Positions 9,603 to 18,634 of a stretch of 64,000 nucleotides of DNA are shown in pieces; within the stretch, counting starts at the first letter, position 1, and every line of letters starts with the position of its first letter. The DNA lies in contig NZ_FNJR01000012.1 of the NCBI RefSeq assembly GCF_900104475.1, positions 124,001 through 188,000 on the forward strand. The letters run 5' to 3'. The translations under genes were made by a program, and so were the position numbers. The notes under the pieces are model-generated. The model ran no database searches. It was not told where the DNA came from and saw only the letters and a list, made by a program, of their open reading frames with translations. The DNA is from Actinopolyspora xinjiangensis. GTDB lineage: Bacteria; Actinomycetota; Actinomycetes; Mycobacteriales; Pseudonocardiaceae.

Positions 9603-11453
9603 GTGATCACAGTGGGTGTTGGACCTTCGGGTGCCCCGAGAGCGGCTCCACGGGCCCTGCTGTTGATCCTCACCCTGCTCCTGGCCGCTGCGGTTCCCGC
9701 CGCGGGACAGAGCACGCGCTCCGCTTCGCCGGAAGCGGATTCCGGCGGTGAGGTGACCCTCCGCGTCGGCATCCAGCAGGAGTTCGACTCGCTCAACCCG
9801 TTCCTCGGGTTCAGCCTGGCCTCCACCAGCGTCTTCAGGCTGATCTATCCCACCCTGACCACCTACGGCGCCGAGGACTTCTCGGTGGTCCCGGAGCTGG
9901 CCACCGATTGGAAGTCCTCGGCGGACAAACTCAGCTGGACGTTCCACATCAGGCAGGGGGTGCACTGGTCCGACGGAGAGCCGGTCACCGCCGGCGATGT
10001 GGCCTACACCTTCAACCGGATGATGGACGACCCGGCGGCGGCCACCGCCAACGGCAACTACGTCGAAGGCTTCACCAGCGTGACAGCCCCCGACGACCGC
10101 ACCGTGGTGATCCGCACGACGAGCCCCCAGGCCACCATGCGCTCCATCGCGGTACCGATCGTTCCCGAACACGTCTGGTCGAGCGTCGACGACGTCGCCG
10201 AATTCGCCAACCAGCGCATGCCCATCGTCGGCAACGGCCCGTTCATCGCCACCGAGTACCGTCCCCAGCAGTTCCTGACGCTGCGCGCCAACGAGGACTT
10301 CTGGCGAGGTACCCCCAACGTAGACAGGCTCCGGTTCGTCAACTTCGAGAACAGCGACGCGGCCGTGCAGGCACTGCGCAAGGGCGAGATCGATGTGGTT
10401 CGCGACCTGACCCCCACCCAGTTCGACGCGTTGCGTGGTGCAGAGAACATCCGGCGGGTCCGGGGTAAGGGGCGGCGTTTCTACGAGATCGTGCTCAACC
10501 CGGGTGCGGCCAACAGCGCGGGCGAGCCCATCGGCACCGGACATCCCGCGTTGCGCGATCCCCGCGTGCGCAGGGCCATCGACCGTGCCATCGACCGCGA
10601 AGTCCTCGTCGAACGCGTTCTCGGCGGTTACGGCACCGTCGGCGCGGGCTACCTTCCCCCCATCTTCGAGGACTACTACTGGACACCACCCCCGCGCGCG
10701 AGGCGTCCCTTCTCGATCGAATCGGCCAACCGGGCGCTCGACGAGGCGGGCTACCCCCGCGGGCCCGACGGCGCTCGTCACGGGCCCGCCGGTAGGCCCC
10801 TGGACTTCGAGTTCGTGCTGCACGGTGATTCCTCTACCGACGCGCTGGTCGGCGAGTTCGTCAAGGAGTGGTTGTCCCGGCTGGGCATCCGGGTCCGGCT
10901 GCGGCCGGTCTCGGACAACCAGGTCAACCAGCGCACCACCGCGGGTGACTTCGACATGGTGGTCAGCGGCTGGTCGGTCAACCCCGATCCGGACTACGTG
11001 CTGCGCCTGCAGACCTGCGGTGCCCGCCCCAAGCCGGGCGGGGGCGGGTTGCCGGACAGCTTCCTGTGCGATCGGCGTTACGACGAGCTCTACGCCCGCC
11101 AGCTCGCCGAGTTCGACCACTCCGAACGGGTCGAACTGGTCGAACGGGCGCAGCGGCGCTTCCACCGGATGGCCACCGGGCTGATCCTGTTCTACCCCAA
11201 CGCCCTCGAGGCGTACCGCTCCGACCGCTTCGCGGGGTTCATGCTGCAGCCCACCGAAGGCGGTGTCATCACCGCGCAGCAGGGCTACTGGGGCTACTAC
11301 CGGGCACGTCCCACCGAACAGGCCAGAGCCGCCTCCGGTGGGGCGGGGTACCGCTCGGCGGCCTTCGTCATCGTCGGGGTGGCGCTGCTCGGCGCGGTCG
11401 TGCTCGCGTCGGTGGCGGCACGTCGTCGCCGTACGGCGGAACATCGGGAATAG
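9603..11453 (+). CDS. Family-5 peptide-binding protein with C-terminal membrane anchor
   Basis: This is a 616-residue extracellular solute-binding protein of the DppA/OppA family, delivering peptides to the permease encoded downstream. An N-terminal signal sequence (about residues 17-40, RALLLILTLLLAAAVPAAG) lacks a lipobox cysteine. The mature region has the usual VGIQQEFDSLNPFLGF and WSDGEPVTAGDVAYTFNRM blocks. A hydrophobic helix (about residues 585-605, AFVIVGVALLGAVVLASVAA) followed by RRRR lies at the C-terminus, so it probably stays membrane-anchored by that helix rather than by lipid. GTG 9603 is the upstream start; GTG 9612 is an alternative. It begins the operon, with permease starting four bases after its stop. 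Confidence 0.9.
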   Translation: MITVGVGPSGAPRAAPRALLLILTLLLAAAVPAAGQSTRSASPEADSGGEVTLRVGIQQEFDSLNPFLGFSLASTSVFRLIYPTLTTYGAEDFSVVPELATDWKSSADKLSWTFHIRQGVHWSDGEPVTAGDVAYTFNRMMDDPAAATANGNYVEGFTSVTAPDDRTVVIRTTSPQATMRSIAVPIVPEHVWSSVDDVAEFANQRMPIVGNGPFIATEYRPQQFLTLRANEDFWRGTPNVDRLRFVNFENSDAAVQALRKGEIDVVRDLTPTQFDALRGAENIRRVRGKGRRFYEIVLNPGAANSAGEPIGTGHPALRDPRVRRAIDRAIDREVLVERVLGGYGTVGAGYLPPIFEDYYWTPPPRARRPFSIESANRALDEAGYPRGPDGARHGPAGRPLDFEFVLHGDSSTDALVGEFVKEWLSRLGIRVRLRPVSDNQVNQRTTAGDFDMVVSGWSVNPDPDYVLRLQTCGARPKPGGGGLPDSFLCDRRYDELYARQLAEFDHSERVELVERAQRRFHRMATGLILFYPNALEAYRSDRFAGFMLQPTEGGVITAQQGYWGYYRARPTEQARAASGGAGYRSAAFVIVGVALLGAVVLASVAARRRRTAEHRE

Positions 11454-11456
11454 GTC

Positions 11457-12491
11457 ATGACGGACACACGCGACGAGTTCGAGACGAGCGCCGCTTCGAC
11501 AGGGCCGCCACCCCTGCTCCGCTTCGTCGCCGCGAAGGCCGGGGGCGGAGTGGTGAGCCTGTTCCTGGTGGCGGTACTCGGTTTCTTCCTGTTCCGGGTG
11601 TTGCCGGGAGATCCGGCACGCACCATGACCAGATCCACTCCGGTCAGTGCCGAGCAGCTGGCTGCGCTGCGGCACCGCTTCGGGCTGGACCAACCGCTTT
11701 ACCTGCAGTTCCGCGACTTCGTGATCGATCTGCTGCACGGCGACCTGGGGACCTCCTACATCTACAACCGTCCGGTCGCGGAGCTGATACTCGAACGGGT
11801 CGGCCCCACCGTGCTGCTGGTCGGCACCGCCACGGTGCTGGCAGTGCTGGTCGGGCTCTGGATGGGGGCCCGTGCCGCCTGGCACCAGGGCGGTCCCGTG
11901 GACCGCTGGTTCACTTCGGTCGGGCTGACGCTGTGGTCGGTGCCCACCTTCTGGCTCGGCCTGCTGGCGCTGATGGCCTTCGGGGTCGGCGTCGGGCCGC
12001 TGCCCGGGCTGTTCCCCGTTGCCGGAATGTCCTCCGCGAACGTGCCCGCCGGCGTCGTCCCCCACGTGCTGGACGTGGCTCACCACCTGGTGCTGCCGTG
12101 CCTGACCCTCGTCGCGGTGATCTACGCGCAGTTCATGATGGTCATGCGCACCTCGTTGCTGGAGGAGATGGGAGCGGAGTACCTGACCACCGCGCGCGCC
12201 AAGGGGTTGCGTGAGGACCTGGTGCGCCGCAGGCACGCCGTGCCGAACGCGCTGTTGCCGACCGTGACGCTGATCTTCCTGCACCTCGGTCTGGTGGTGG
12301 CGGGGGCGATCACGGTGGAGACCGTCTTCTCCTGGCCGGGGCTGGGCCTGCTGACCTACGAGGCGCTGCGGGTGCCCGATCTGCCGCTGTTGCAGGGAAC
12401 GTTCATTGTCCTCGCGGGGAGCGTGATCGTGATGAACGTGCTGGCCGAGCTGGTCTACCGTCTTCTCGACCCCCGGGTGCGTGACTCGTGA
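11457..12491 (+). CDS. dppB: Peptide ABC transporter permease, DppB type
   Basis: The 344-residue protein has the DppB/OppB permease layout with about six membrane segments: a first helix (GGGVVSLFLVAVLGFFLFRVLPGDPAR), the RFGLDQPLYLQF loop and the inner-membrane EAA region around EYLTTARAKGLREDLVRRRHAVPNALLPT, which docks on the ATPase. A long, charged cytosolic N-terminus of about 25 residues precedes it. It starts just after the binding protein and overlaps the next permease by four bases (GTGA), implying translational coupling. Confidence 0.92.
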   Translation: MTDTRDEFETSAASTGPPPLLRFVAAKAGGGVVSLFLVAVLGFFLFRVLPGDPARTMTRSTPVSAEQLAALRHRFGLDQPLYLQFRDFVIDLLHGDLGTSYIYNRPVAELILERVGPTVLLVGTATVLAVLVGLWMGARAAWHQGGPVDRWFTSVGLTLWSVPTFWLGLLALMAFGVGVGPLPGLFPVAGMSSANVPAGVVPHVLDVAHHLVLPCLTLVAVIYAQFMMVMRTSLLEEMGAEYLTTARAKGLREDLVRRRHAVPNALLPTVTLIFLHLGLVVAGAITVETVFSWPGLGLLTYEALRVPDLPLLQGTFIVLAGSVIVMNVLAELVYRLLDPRVRDS

Positions 12492-13390
12492 GCGCCCCGC
12501 CGAACCCCACGGGTGCCGCGGGGCGACGTCTGGCCGCGCTGGCGGAGGGCTGGCGGGTCTACCGCGCCGACCGGGGCGGGCTGTTCGGACTGGCCGTGCT
12601 GTCGCTGGTCGTGGTGCTGGCGCTGCTGGCTCCGGTCCTCACCCCTCCCGCAGAGCTCGACGTCACCAGGGCGGGGGGTGCGCCGCTGCGGCCGCCCAGC
12701 GCGGAGAACTGGCTGGGCACCGACGAGTCCGGGCGTTCGGTGCTGCTGCTGACCTGGTGGGGTGCCCGCATGTCGCTGCTGGTCGGGCTGTCGGCCGCCG
12801 TGCTGTCGATGCTGATCGGCACCGTCGTGGGGCTGGTGGCCGCGCATTTCGGTGGGTGGGTTTCGACCCTGCTGCTGCGGTTGACCGACTTCTTCCTCGT
12901 GTTGCCGGCCCTGGTGCTGGCCATAGCACTGTCCACCGTGCTGTCCAGGGGAGTGCTCACCATCGTGCTCGCCATCGGGGTGACGTCCTGGCCGCAGACG
13001 GCGCGGCTGGTGCGGGCGCAGACCCTGACCGTGGAGACCCGTCCGTACATCGAACGAGCCAGGGCGCTCGGCGGGGGACACCGCCACCTGCTCGGCAAGC
13101 ACGTGTTGCCCGCCGTGCTGCCACTGGTGTTCGCCACCACCACCCTGACCGTGGCCAGCGCGATCATCGCCGAGTCCACGCTCTCCTTCCTGGGGCTGGG
13201 CGATCCGGCCATGATCTCGTGGGGGTCGATGCTGAAGTCCGCCATGGATACCGGAGCGGTCACGGCGGGCGCATGGTGGTACCTGCTGCCGCCCGGCCTC
13301 GGCATCGCGGTCGTGGTGCTGAGCTTCACGTTGTGCGGTCGCGTGCTGGAAACCGTGCTGAATCCGAGGCTGCGGGGGGAACGTAGATGA
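12488..13390 (+). CDS. dppC: Peptide ABC transporter permease, DppC type
   Basis: The 300-residue partner permease has an amphipathic N-terminus, a first membrane helix (GLAVLSLVVVLALLAPVL), the DppC-typical NWLGTDESGRSVLLLTWWGAR segment and the EAA loop ARALGGGHRHLLGKHVLPAVLP. The GTG start overlaps dppB's stop and its own stop overlaps the ATPase start (ATGA), so all genes are probably made from one coupled mRNA. Confidence 0.92.
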   Translation: MSAPPNPTGAAGRRLAALAEGWRVYRADRGGLFGLAVLSLVVVLALLAPVLTPPAELDVTRAGGAPLRPPSAENWLGTDESGRSVLLLTWWGARMSLLVGLSAAVLSMLIGTVVGLVAAHFGGWVSTLLLRLTDFFLVLPALVLAIALSTVLSRGVLTIVLAIGVTSWPQTARLVRAQTLTVETRPYIERARALGGGHRHLLGKHVLPAVLPLVFATTTLTVASAIIAESTLSFLGLGDPAMISWGSMLKSAMDTGAVTAGAWWYLLPPGLGIAVVVLSFTLCGRVLETVLNPRLRGERR

Positions 13391-15006
13391 CTCCGATACT
13401 GCGCCTGGACGGGGTTTCGGTCACCTACCGCGGGGAGGACGGGCCGCACCGGGCCGTGGTCGATGCGAACCTGACGTTGCGTCCCGGCGCCACGCTGGGA
13501 CTCGCGGGTGAGTCCGGTTGCGGCAAGACGAGCCTGGCACTGGCCGTGTTGCGGCTGCTGCCGCGTTCGGCCCGCGTCGACGGCACGATCCTGCTCGACG
13601 GGCACGACATCGAGCGGCTGACCTGGGGAGAGCTGCGTGCCGCTCGTTGGACGAGCGCCTCGGTGGTCTTTCAGGGAGCGATGCACGCGCTGAATCCGGT
13701 TCGCACCGTCGCCGAGCAGATAGCCGAACCCATCAGGCTGCACTCGCCCGAACGTCCCGCCGCGGCGCGGGTTCGGGCCCGCGTCACCGAGTTGCTGGAG
13801 CAGGTGGAGCTCCCCGGTGCCCGGCGGGACGCCTACCCGCACGAGCTGTCCGGTGGGCAGCGGCAACGCGTGATGATCGCGATGGCGCTGGCCTGCGATC
13901 CCCGCCTGATCATCGCGGACGAACCCACCACCGCGTTGGACGTGGTGGTCCAGGCACAGGTTCTGGCGCTGCTGCGGCGCCTGGTGTCCGAACGGGGCAT
14001 CGCGCTGCTCATGATCAGCCACGACCTTTCGGTGCTGGCGGCGAGCTGCCGATGCCTGGGTGTGATGTACCGGGGGAGACTGGTGGAGGAGGGCCCCGCG
14101 CGGCAACTGGTGGCCACGCCCGAACACGAGCACACCCGAGCCTTGGCCGCGGCCTTTCCCACGATCGGTGACGAAGGGTCGCGATACCCGGGGGCTGGGG
14201 AGCCAGGTGAGTCGGCCGGGGGTGTGCGGGGATCGCTGTTGGCGGCGGAAGGGGTGAGCGTCGAGTTCGGCGACCGCTACCGCAACCGGGTGCGTGCGGT
14301 CCGGGACGTCGATCTGGAGGTCATGGGCGACGAGATCCTCGCCCTGGTGGGGCAGTCCGGGTCCGGCAAGACCACGCTCGCCCGCACCCTGTTGGGCCTG
14401 TGTCCCCCGAACGCGGGAACGGTGTACTACGAGGGTCGTCCACTGGCCACGTCCGGACGGGAGCTGCGTGCCTTTCGCGGCAGTGTGCAGCTGGTGCTGC
14501 AGGATCCCACGGGTGCGTTGAATCCCAAGCACACGGTCTACGAGGCGGTGGCCGAGGGGCTGCGGGTGCACGGTTGCGCGGACGACGAGGCGGTGCGGGT
14601 CCGCGAGGCGCTGGAAGCGGCCGAGCTGCGCCCCGCCGAGGAGTTCACCGCGCGGTTCCCGCACGAGCTTTCCGGCGGCCAGCGGCAGCGTGTGGTCATC
14701 GCCGGGGCGTTGGTGCTGCGTCCGCGTGTGCTGGTCGCCGACGAGCCGGTCGCGTCGCTGGACGCCACGGTGCGCGGCGAGATCCTGGCGCTGCTGTTGC
14801 GGCTGCGCCGCGAGCGGGGGCTGTCCGCCCTGGTCATCACGCACGATCTCGGGCTGGCCTGGAACATAGCCGACCGGGTGGCCGTCATGCGGTCCGGCGA
14901 GATCGTCGAGACGGGACCGGTGGAGCGGGTCCTGACCGAACCCCGGCACGATTACACCAAGGAGTTGTTGGCGGCTGTTCCGTCGTTCGAGGGAAGTGTC
15001 TCGTGA
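13387..15006 (+). CDS. Fused peptide ABC transporter ATPase (DppD-DppF in one chain)
   Basis: The 539-residue protein contains both ATPases that are separate polypeptides in the classical dipeptide importer. Domain 1: Walker A GESGCGKTSL (about residue 38), signature LSGGQRQRVMIA, Walker B LIIADEPTTALD. Domain 2: GQSGSGKTTLART (about residue 322), LSGGQRQRVVIA, VLVADEPVASLD. Each has the family-typical oligopeptide segment after the signature. The linker around residues 258-280 is glycine-rich. This completes the importer of D-amino-acid or murein-type peptides suggested by the divergent M55 peptidase. Confidence 0.93.
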   Translation: MTPILRLDGVSVTYRGEDGPHRAVVDANLTLRPGATLGLAGESGCGKTSLALAVLRLLPRSARVDGTILLDGHDIERLTWGELRAARWTSASVVFQGAMHALNPVRTVAEQIAEPIRLHSPERPAAARVRARVTELLEQVELPGARRDAYPHELSGGQRQRVMIAMALACDPRLIIADEPTTALDVVVQAQVLALLRRLVSERGIALLMISHDLSVLAASCRCLGVMYRGRLVEEGPARQLVATPEHEHTRALAAAFPTIGDEGSRYPGAGEPGESAGGVRGSLLAAEGVSVEFGDRYRNRVRAVRDVDLEVMGDEILALVGQSGSGKTTLARTLLGLCPPNAGTVYYEGRPLATSGRELRAFRGSVQLVLQDPTGALNPKHTVYEAVAEGLRVHGCADDEAVRVREALEAAELRPAEEFTARFPHELSGGQRQRVVIAGALVLRPRVLVADEPVASLDATVRGEILALLLRLRRERGLSALVITHDLGLAWNIADRVAVMRSGEIVETGPVERVLTEPRHDYTKELLAAVPSFEGSVS

Positions 15007-15061
15007 TCGGCGCGTTCGGGAGCGGTCTCCCGGGGCGCGACGAGCCGTTCCCGAGCGGCAG

Positions 15062-15694
15062 CTACTCCAACGAGTCCACCACCACCGGGCGCTCCGGTCG
15101 GTCCATCCGCACCAGACGGTCCGCGAGCAGGTCGGGGCGGGCCTCCCGCTGGTATTCGGTGAAAGCGGGCAGTTGCCACTCTTGCTCCGCGCCCACTCGG
15201 CGCACCAGTACCTTCTCGGACATCCAGAGGTGCACCGTGAAATCCAGTTCGAGTCCGCCGCCGAGCAGGAACGGCCCGTCCAGGACGGCCACACCGCCCT
15301 CGGTGAGCCGCACTCGTTCCAGGCGGGGTGATCGGTCGAGTTCCGGGTCCCAAAGCGCGGGGAGCACGAGTCCGGATCCGCCCGGTGTGAGCGGGGTGAG
15401 CACTTCCCTGGTCAGTCCCTCGAAGTCGAACCAGTCGAACCGGAACGAGTCCGGGTTCTCGCGTCCCCGCTCCAGCCGCAGCGAGGCGGGACGAACGTAG
15501 TCCCACAGCCGCACTCGCAGCACGTGACGTCCCCGTAGCCGTAGCTGTTCGGCCAGGGAATCGGCCAGCTCGCCCGTTCCGGTGAGCGGGTGACCGTCGA
15601 CGGCGACTCTGCTCCACGGGCGCCCGGGGGCGTCGAGCAGTGCCTCGCTCAACTCGGCCGCCAGCGGGTCCGGGGTGGTGGAGCGTACTCGCAT
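15062..15694 (-). CDS. Uridine kinase-like protein with degenerate P-loop
   Basis: The 210-residue protein resembles the actinobacterial 'uridine kinase' family of P-loop nucleoside kinases. The expected phosphate-binding loop is at WSRVAVDGHPLTGTGELAD (about residues 27-45), but where an active family member has G-K-[ST] this one has G-T-G-E, so the ATP-binding lysine is missing. Downstream blocks (LWDYVRPASLRLERGRENP, DSFRFDWFDF, VAVLDGPFLLGGGLELDF, LVRRVGAEQEWQLPAF) keep the family layout, and the lid arginines remain. It is convergent with the transporter operon. It may be a pseudoenzyme or bind nucleotide differently. Confidence 0.6.
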   Translation of the reverse strand: MRVRSTTPDPLAAELSEALLDAPGRPWSRVAVDGHPLTGTGELADSLAEQLRLRGRHVLRVRLWDYVRPASLRLERGRENPDSFRFDWFDFEGLTREVLTPLTPGGSGLVLPALWDPELDRSPRLERVRLTEGGVAVLDGPFLLGGGLELDFTVHLWMSEKVLVRRVGAEQEWQLPAFTEYQREARPDLLADRLVRMDRPERPVVVDSLE

Positions 15695-15751
15695 TCCTCG
15701 TGCCGCCGCCTTTCGAAAACCGTTCCCACCGCCTCCGGTGGGGCGTCCCGA

Positions 15752-16690
15752 TCAGTCCGGGCGGGGCTCGGTGACGGTGAGCGTACCGGCCTCGGCGTCG
15801 AGTTCGGCGCGCACGCCGAGCGGCACCGTGAGCTGGCCGTCGCAGTGGCCGAACCCCAGTTCCCGGACCACTGGTACCCCGAGGTCACCGAGTACGTCGA
15901 GCAGGGTCTCCAACACCCCCTCGGCCGATCCGCAGTCCCGCCACGAGCCCAGCACCACTCCGGCGGCGGTTTCGAACCAGCCGGCCCGTCTCAGCTGGGT
16001 GAGATACCGGTCCAGCTGGTAGGGCTGTTCCGTCACGTCCTCCAGCAGAGCCAGTCCGGGACTGGGTGGACGGGGCAGGTCCCCGGATCCGAGCAGCCCG
16101 GCCAGCACGCTCAGGTTGCCGCCGTGGGTGATCCCGGCCGCCCGGCCGGTGCGCAGGGCGCCGGAGCACGGGGCGGTCAGTGAACGAACCTCCTCCGGTT
16201 CGAACAGGCTGTGCCACAGGTGCTGTCGGGCCGGGGGATCCTCGGTGAAGGCCTTCGTGGCGATCATCGGGCCGAACAGGCTCGCCACTCCCAGGTGGTG
16301 TCCGACCGCCTCGTGCAGTGCGGTCACGTCGCTGGATCCGACCAGGAGTTTGCCGGGTACCCGGGCCATGGCGGGCCAGTCGAGCCGGTCCAGGATCCGC
16401 ACGCTCCCGTAACCACCGCGTGCGCAGAACACCGCTTTGATGCCGGGGTCGCACCACGCCCGTTCCAGGTCGGCGGCCCGCTCCGCGTCGGAACCGGCCA
16501 GGTAGTCCAGTCGGGGGTGTCGGCTCGTGACGTGCTCGCCGACCTCGACCCGCAGGTCCCAGGATTCGAGCAGTTCGACACCTGTCCGCAGCTGTTCCTC
16601 CGGCACGGGGCCCGCCGGTGCGACCACCGCGACGGTGTCTCCGGGGCGGGGGAGGGCGGGGAGGCCGCGTGTCGCTGTGATCGTCGGCAT
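15752..16690 (-). CDS. LD-carboxypeptidase (peptidase S66 family)
   Basis: The 312-residue protein is an S66 muramoyltetrapeptide carboxypeptidase, which removes the terminal D-Ala from murein tetrapeptides in the cytoplasm during peptidoglycan recycling. Family blocks are PGDTVAVVAPAGPVPEEQL (N-terminal), CARGGYGSVRILDRLDW and KLLVGSSDVTALHEAV, the last carrying the region near the nucleophile serine. The C-terminal VVRELGFGHCDGQLTVPLGVRAELD contains the conserved histidine of the Ser-Glu-His triad. There is no signal peptide. Together with the M55 D-aminopeptidase and peptide importer it forms a set like B. subtilis dpp-ykfA. Confidence 0.92.
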   Translation of the reverse strand: MPTITATRGLPALPRPGDTVAVVAPAGPVPEEQLRTGVELLESWDLRVEVGEHVTSRHPRLDYLAGSDAERAADLERAWCDPGIKAVFCARGGYGSVRILDRLDWPAMARVPGKLLVGSSDVTALHEAVGHHLGVASLFGPMIATKAFTEDPPARQHLWHSLFEPEEVRSLTAPCSGALRTGRAAGITHGGNLSVLAGLLGSGDLPRPPSPGLALLEDVTEQPYQLDRYLTQLRRAGWFETAAGVVLGSWRDCGSAEGVLETLLDVLGDLGVPVVRELGFGHCDGQLTVPLGVRAELDAEAGTLTVTEPRPD

Positions 16691-16994
16691 CGGTTCATCA
16701 TGCCCCGAACCGCGCGGTGGTGCGTGCCCACGATCCGATTACTAACGGTCTCGTGTCTGATACGTTTGGTGATGATCGGTGGTGTCATGGCGACGGGAGC
16801 GGCCATCCCCCGAGGGGAACCCGGAAACCGGTGCCGTTGTTCGCGGGGGGCGAACATCGTCGACCTCGGGGTGCTTTCGGTCGCTGTGCTCGGCGGACGG
16901 CAGTGACGCCGACGCTGCCAGGGACTATTCGCTTGGTGTTCAAGGGGACGGGGCTGCATGGTCGGCACCGCTGTGGCTTAGTGTCGAGGGCGTC
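16691..16994. other. 304-base divergent intergenic region
   Basis: It lies between the S66 peptidase and the DUF3090 gene. A TAGTGT -10-like box is found at 16979-16984, ten bases before the ATG at 16995. Nothing else is recognised; the plus-strand frame into the DUF3090 gene is open but not family-like. Confidence 0.45.
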
Positions 16995-17561
16995 ATGGCT
17001 CGTGTCATCCACGTATTCCGTCAGCCCGACCGTTTCATCGTGGGAACGGTCGGTGAGCCCGGCGATCGCACCTTTTACCTGCAGGCCACCGAGGACTTGC
17101 GAACGGTGAGCGTCCAACTGGAGAAGCAGCAGGTCTCGGTGCTGACAGAACGCATCGACGCGCTGCTGGAAGAGGTGCAGCGCCGGTTCGACACCGAGCT
17201 GCCCTCCGAACCCCCGGAGGAGCTGGTCGACTCCGGACCGCTGGAAGTTCCCGTGGAGGAGGAGTTCCGCGTCGGCACCATGGGGCTCGGTTGGGACGCC
17301 GAGACCGAGGCGGTGGTCGTGGAACTGCTCGCGGTCACCGAGGAGGAGGTCGACGAGTCGGTGGTGCTCGACGATACCGAGGAGGGGCCGGACGCGGTTC
17401 GGGTCTTCCTCAGCGCCGCGCACGCGCGGGCCTTCGCCGAACGTGCCCAACGGGTGATCGAGGCGGGCAGGAAGCCCTGCCCGTTGTGCTCGGAGCCGCT
17501 CGATCCGGAAGGGCACATCTGCCCCAGGCAGAACGGTTATCGCCGTTCGGAAGAGGAGTAG
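16995..17561 (+). CDS. DUF3090 family protein with C-terminal zinc-binding cluster
   Basis: The 188-residue protein (MARVIHVFRQPDRFIVGTVG start) is the conserved actinobacterial DUF3090 family, Rv2134c-like. It has an alpha/beta N-terminal region (FYLQATEDLRTVSVQLEKQQ), an acidic middle and the ending CPLCSEPLDPEGHICPRQNG, whose three cysteines and one histidine suggest a structural zinc. The function is not established. It is followed after six bases by the SCO1664-family gene, a pairing kept across actinobacteria. ATG 16995 gives the family's normal length, although the frame is open 216 bases further upstream. Confidence 0.88.
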   Translation: MARVIHVFRQPDRFIVGTVGEPGDRTFYLQATEDLRTVSVQLEKQQVSVLTERIDALLEEVQRRFDTELPSEPPEELVDSGPLEVPVEEEFRVGTMGLGWDAETEAVVVELLAVTEEEVDESVVLDDTEEGPDAVRVFLSAAHARAFAERAQRVIEAGRKPCPLCSEPLDPEGHICPRQNGYRRSEEE

Positions 17562-17567
17562 CGCGTC

Positions 17568-18359
17568 GTGCTCGCCGACGACGTCGCTGTCGAGCTGCTG
17601 CGAGAGGGGCGGCTCGAGGTCCAGGGGCGGCTGATCGAGGCCTCCAACGCCACGCTGCTGTGCTCGGTCGAGGACGGGGACGTGCGAGCCGAGTGCGTGT
17701 ACAAGCCGGTACGCGGCGAGCGGCCGTTGTGGGACTTTCCGGACGGCACGCTGGCGGGCAGGGAAGTCGCTTCCTACCTGCTTTCAGAGGCGTTCGGCTG
17801 GAGCCTGGTGCCGCCGACCCTGTTACGTGAGGGTCCGCACGGCCCCGGGATGGTGCAACTGTGGGTCGAGACCGGACCGGACTCCGAGTTGGTCGACGTT
17901 CGCTCTCCCCGGGACGTGCCGTCGGACTGGCTGACCGTGCTGCACGCGCGGGACGAGAAGGGGGAGCCGGTCGTGCTCGCCCACTCCGACCACGAGGAGC
18001 TCCGCCGGTTGGCCCTGTTCGACGTGGTGATCAACAACGCCGACCGGAAGGGCGGCCACGTGCTGTGCACCCCCGGTGGGCGGGTGCTGGGCATCGACCA
18101 CGGTGTGAGCCTCAACGCCGACGAGAAACTCCGGACCGTGCTGTGGGGCTGGCTGGGGCGAGGTCTCGACACCGTGGAGGTGCGTTCCCTCGAACGGCTG
18201 CGCGGGGAACTGGACGGCGAGCTCGCCGACCGGTTGGGTGAGCACATAACCACCAAGGAGATCCAGGCCTTGCGGGAGCGGATCGAACGGCTGCTCGAAA
18301 GCGGGGTCTTCCCAGCGCCGTCCGGCGAGTGGCCGGCGATTCCCTGGCCTCCGTTCTGA
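17568..18359 (+). CDS. SCO1664 family protein (PI3/4-kinase-like fold)
   Basis: The 263-residue product matches the SCO1664 family, found beside DUF3090. An RLIEASNATLLCSV and CVYKPVRGERPLWDFPDGTLAGREVASYLL segment resembles the N-lobe with an ATP-contacting lysine; FDVVINNADRKGGHVL and LGIDHGVSLN resemble the catalytic and metal-binding loops of phosphoinositide-type kinases (D-x5-N, then D). Its physiological substrate is unknown, and the kinase relation is a fold-level inference. The GTG start follows the DUF3090 stop by six bases, so the two are probably cotranscribed. Confidence 0.82.
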   Translation: MLADDVAVELLREGRLEVQGRLIEASNATLLCSVEDGDVRAECVYKPVRGERPLWDFPDGTLAGREVASYLLSEAFGWSLVPPTLLREGPHGPGMVQLWVETGPDSELVDVRSPRDVPSDWLTVLHARDEKGEPVVLAHSDHEELRRLALFDVVINNADRKGGHVLCTPGGRVLGIDHGVSLNADEKLRTVLWGWLGRGLDTVEVRSLERLRGELDGELADRLGEHITTKEIQALRERIERLLESGVFPAPSGEWPAIPWPPF

Positions 18360-18634
18360 CGGGGCGTTTCACCCGGTCCTACGAGCGGCTTTCGGTGCCG
18401 CGTCGTCGTGCCCGAAGGTCCGCGCGGCGCGATGACCTCTCCGCGAACCCCGCGGGAGCCTCTCGCCGAACGACCCGTCCGGCCGGCGCCGCTCCTGTGA
18501 ACGGCGCCACCCCGTGTCACCCGTCGGGCCGCTACGAACGGGGTGTGATCCGTGGCAGGCTGGGATTCTCCCGCTGGTGTTCTCTCCCGGCGGGACCACT
18601 CGCTCGCCGAGGCATTCGACCCGGGGTGGTGGGG

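Noticed and set aside
8634-12284. 1216-codon open frame on the minus strand
   Set aside because: Only the last 275 residues (M55 peptidase, from 9461) are real; the rest is antisense to the binding protein and permease.
12559-15294. 911-codon minus-strand open frame over the transporter ATPase
   Set aside because: It has no family similarity and is antisense to dppC and the ATPase gene.
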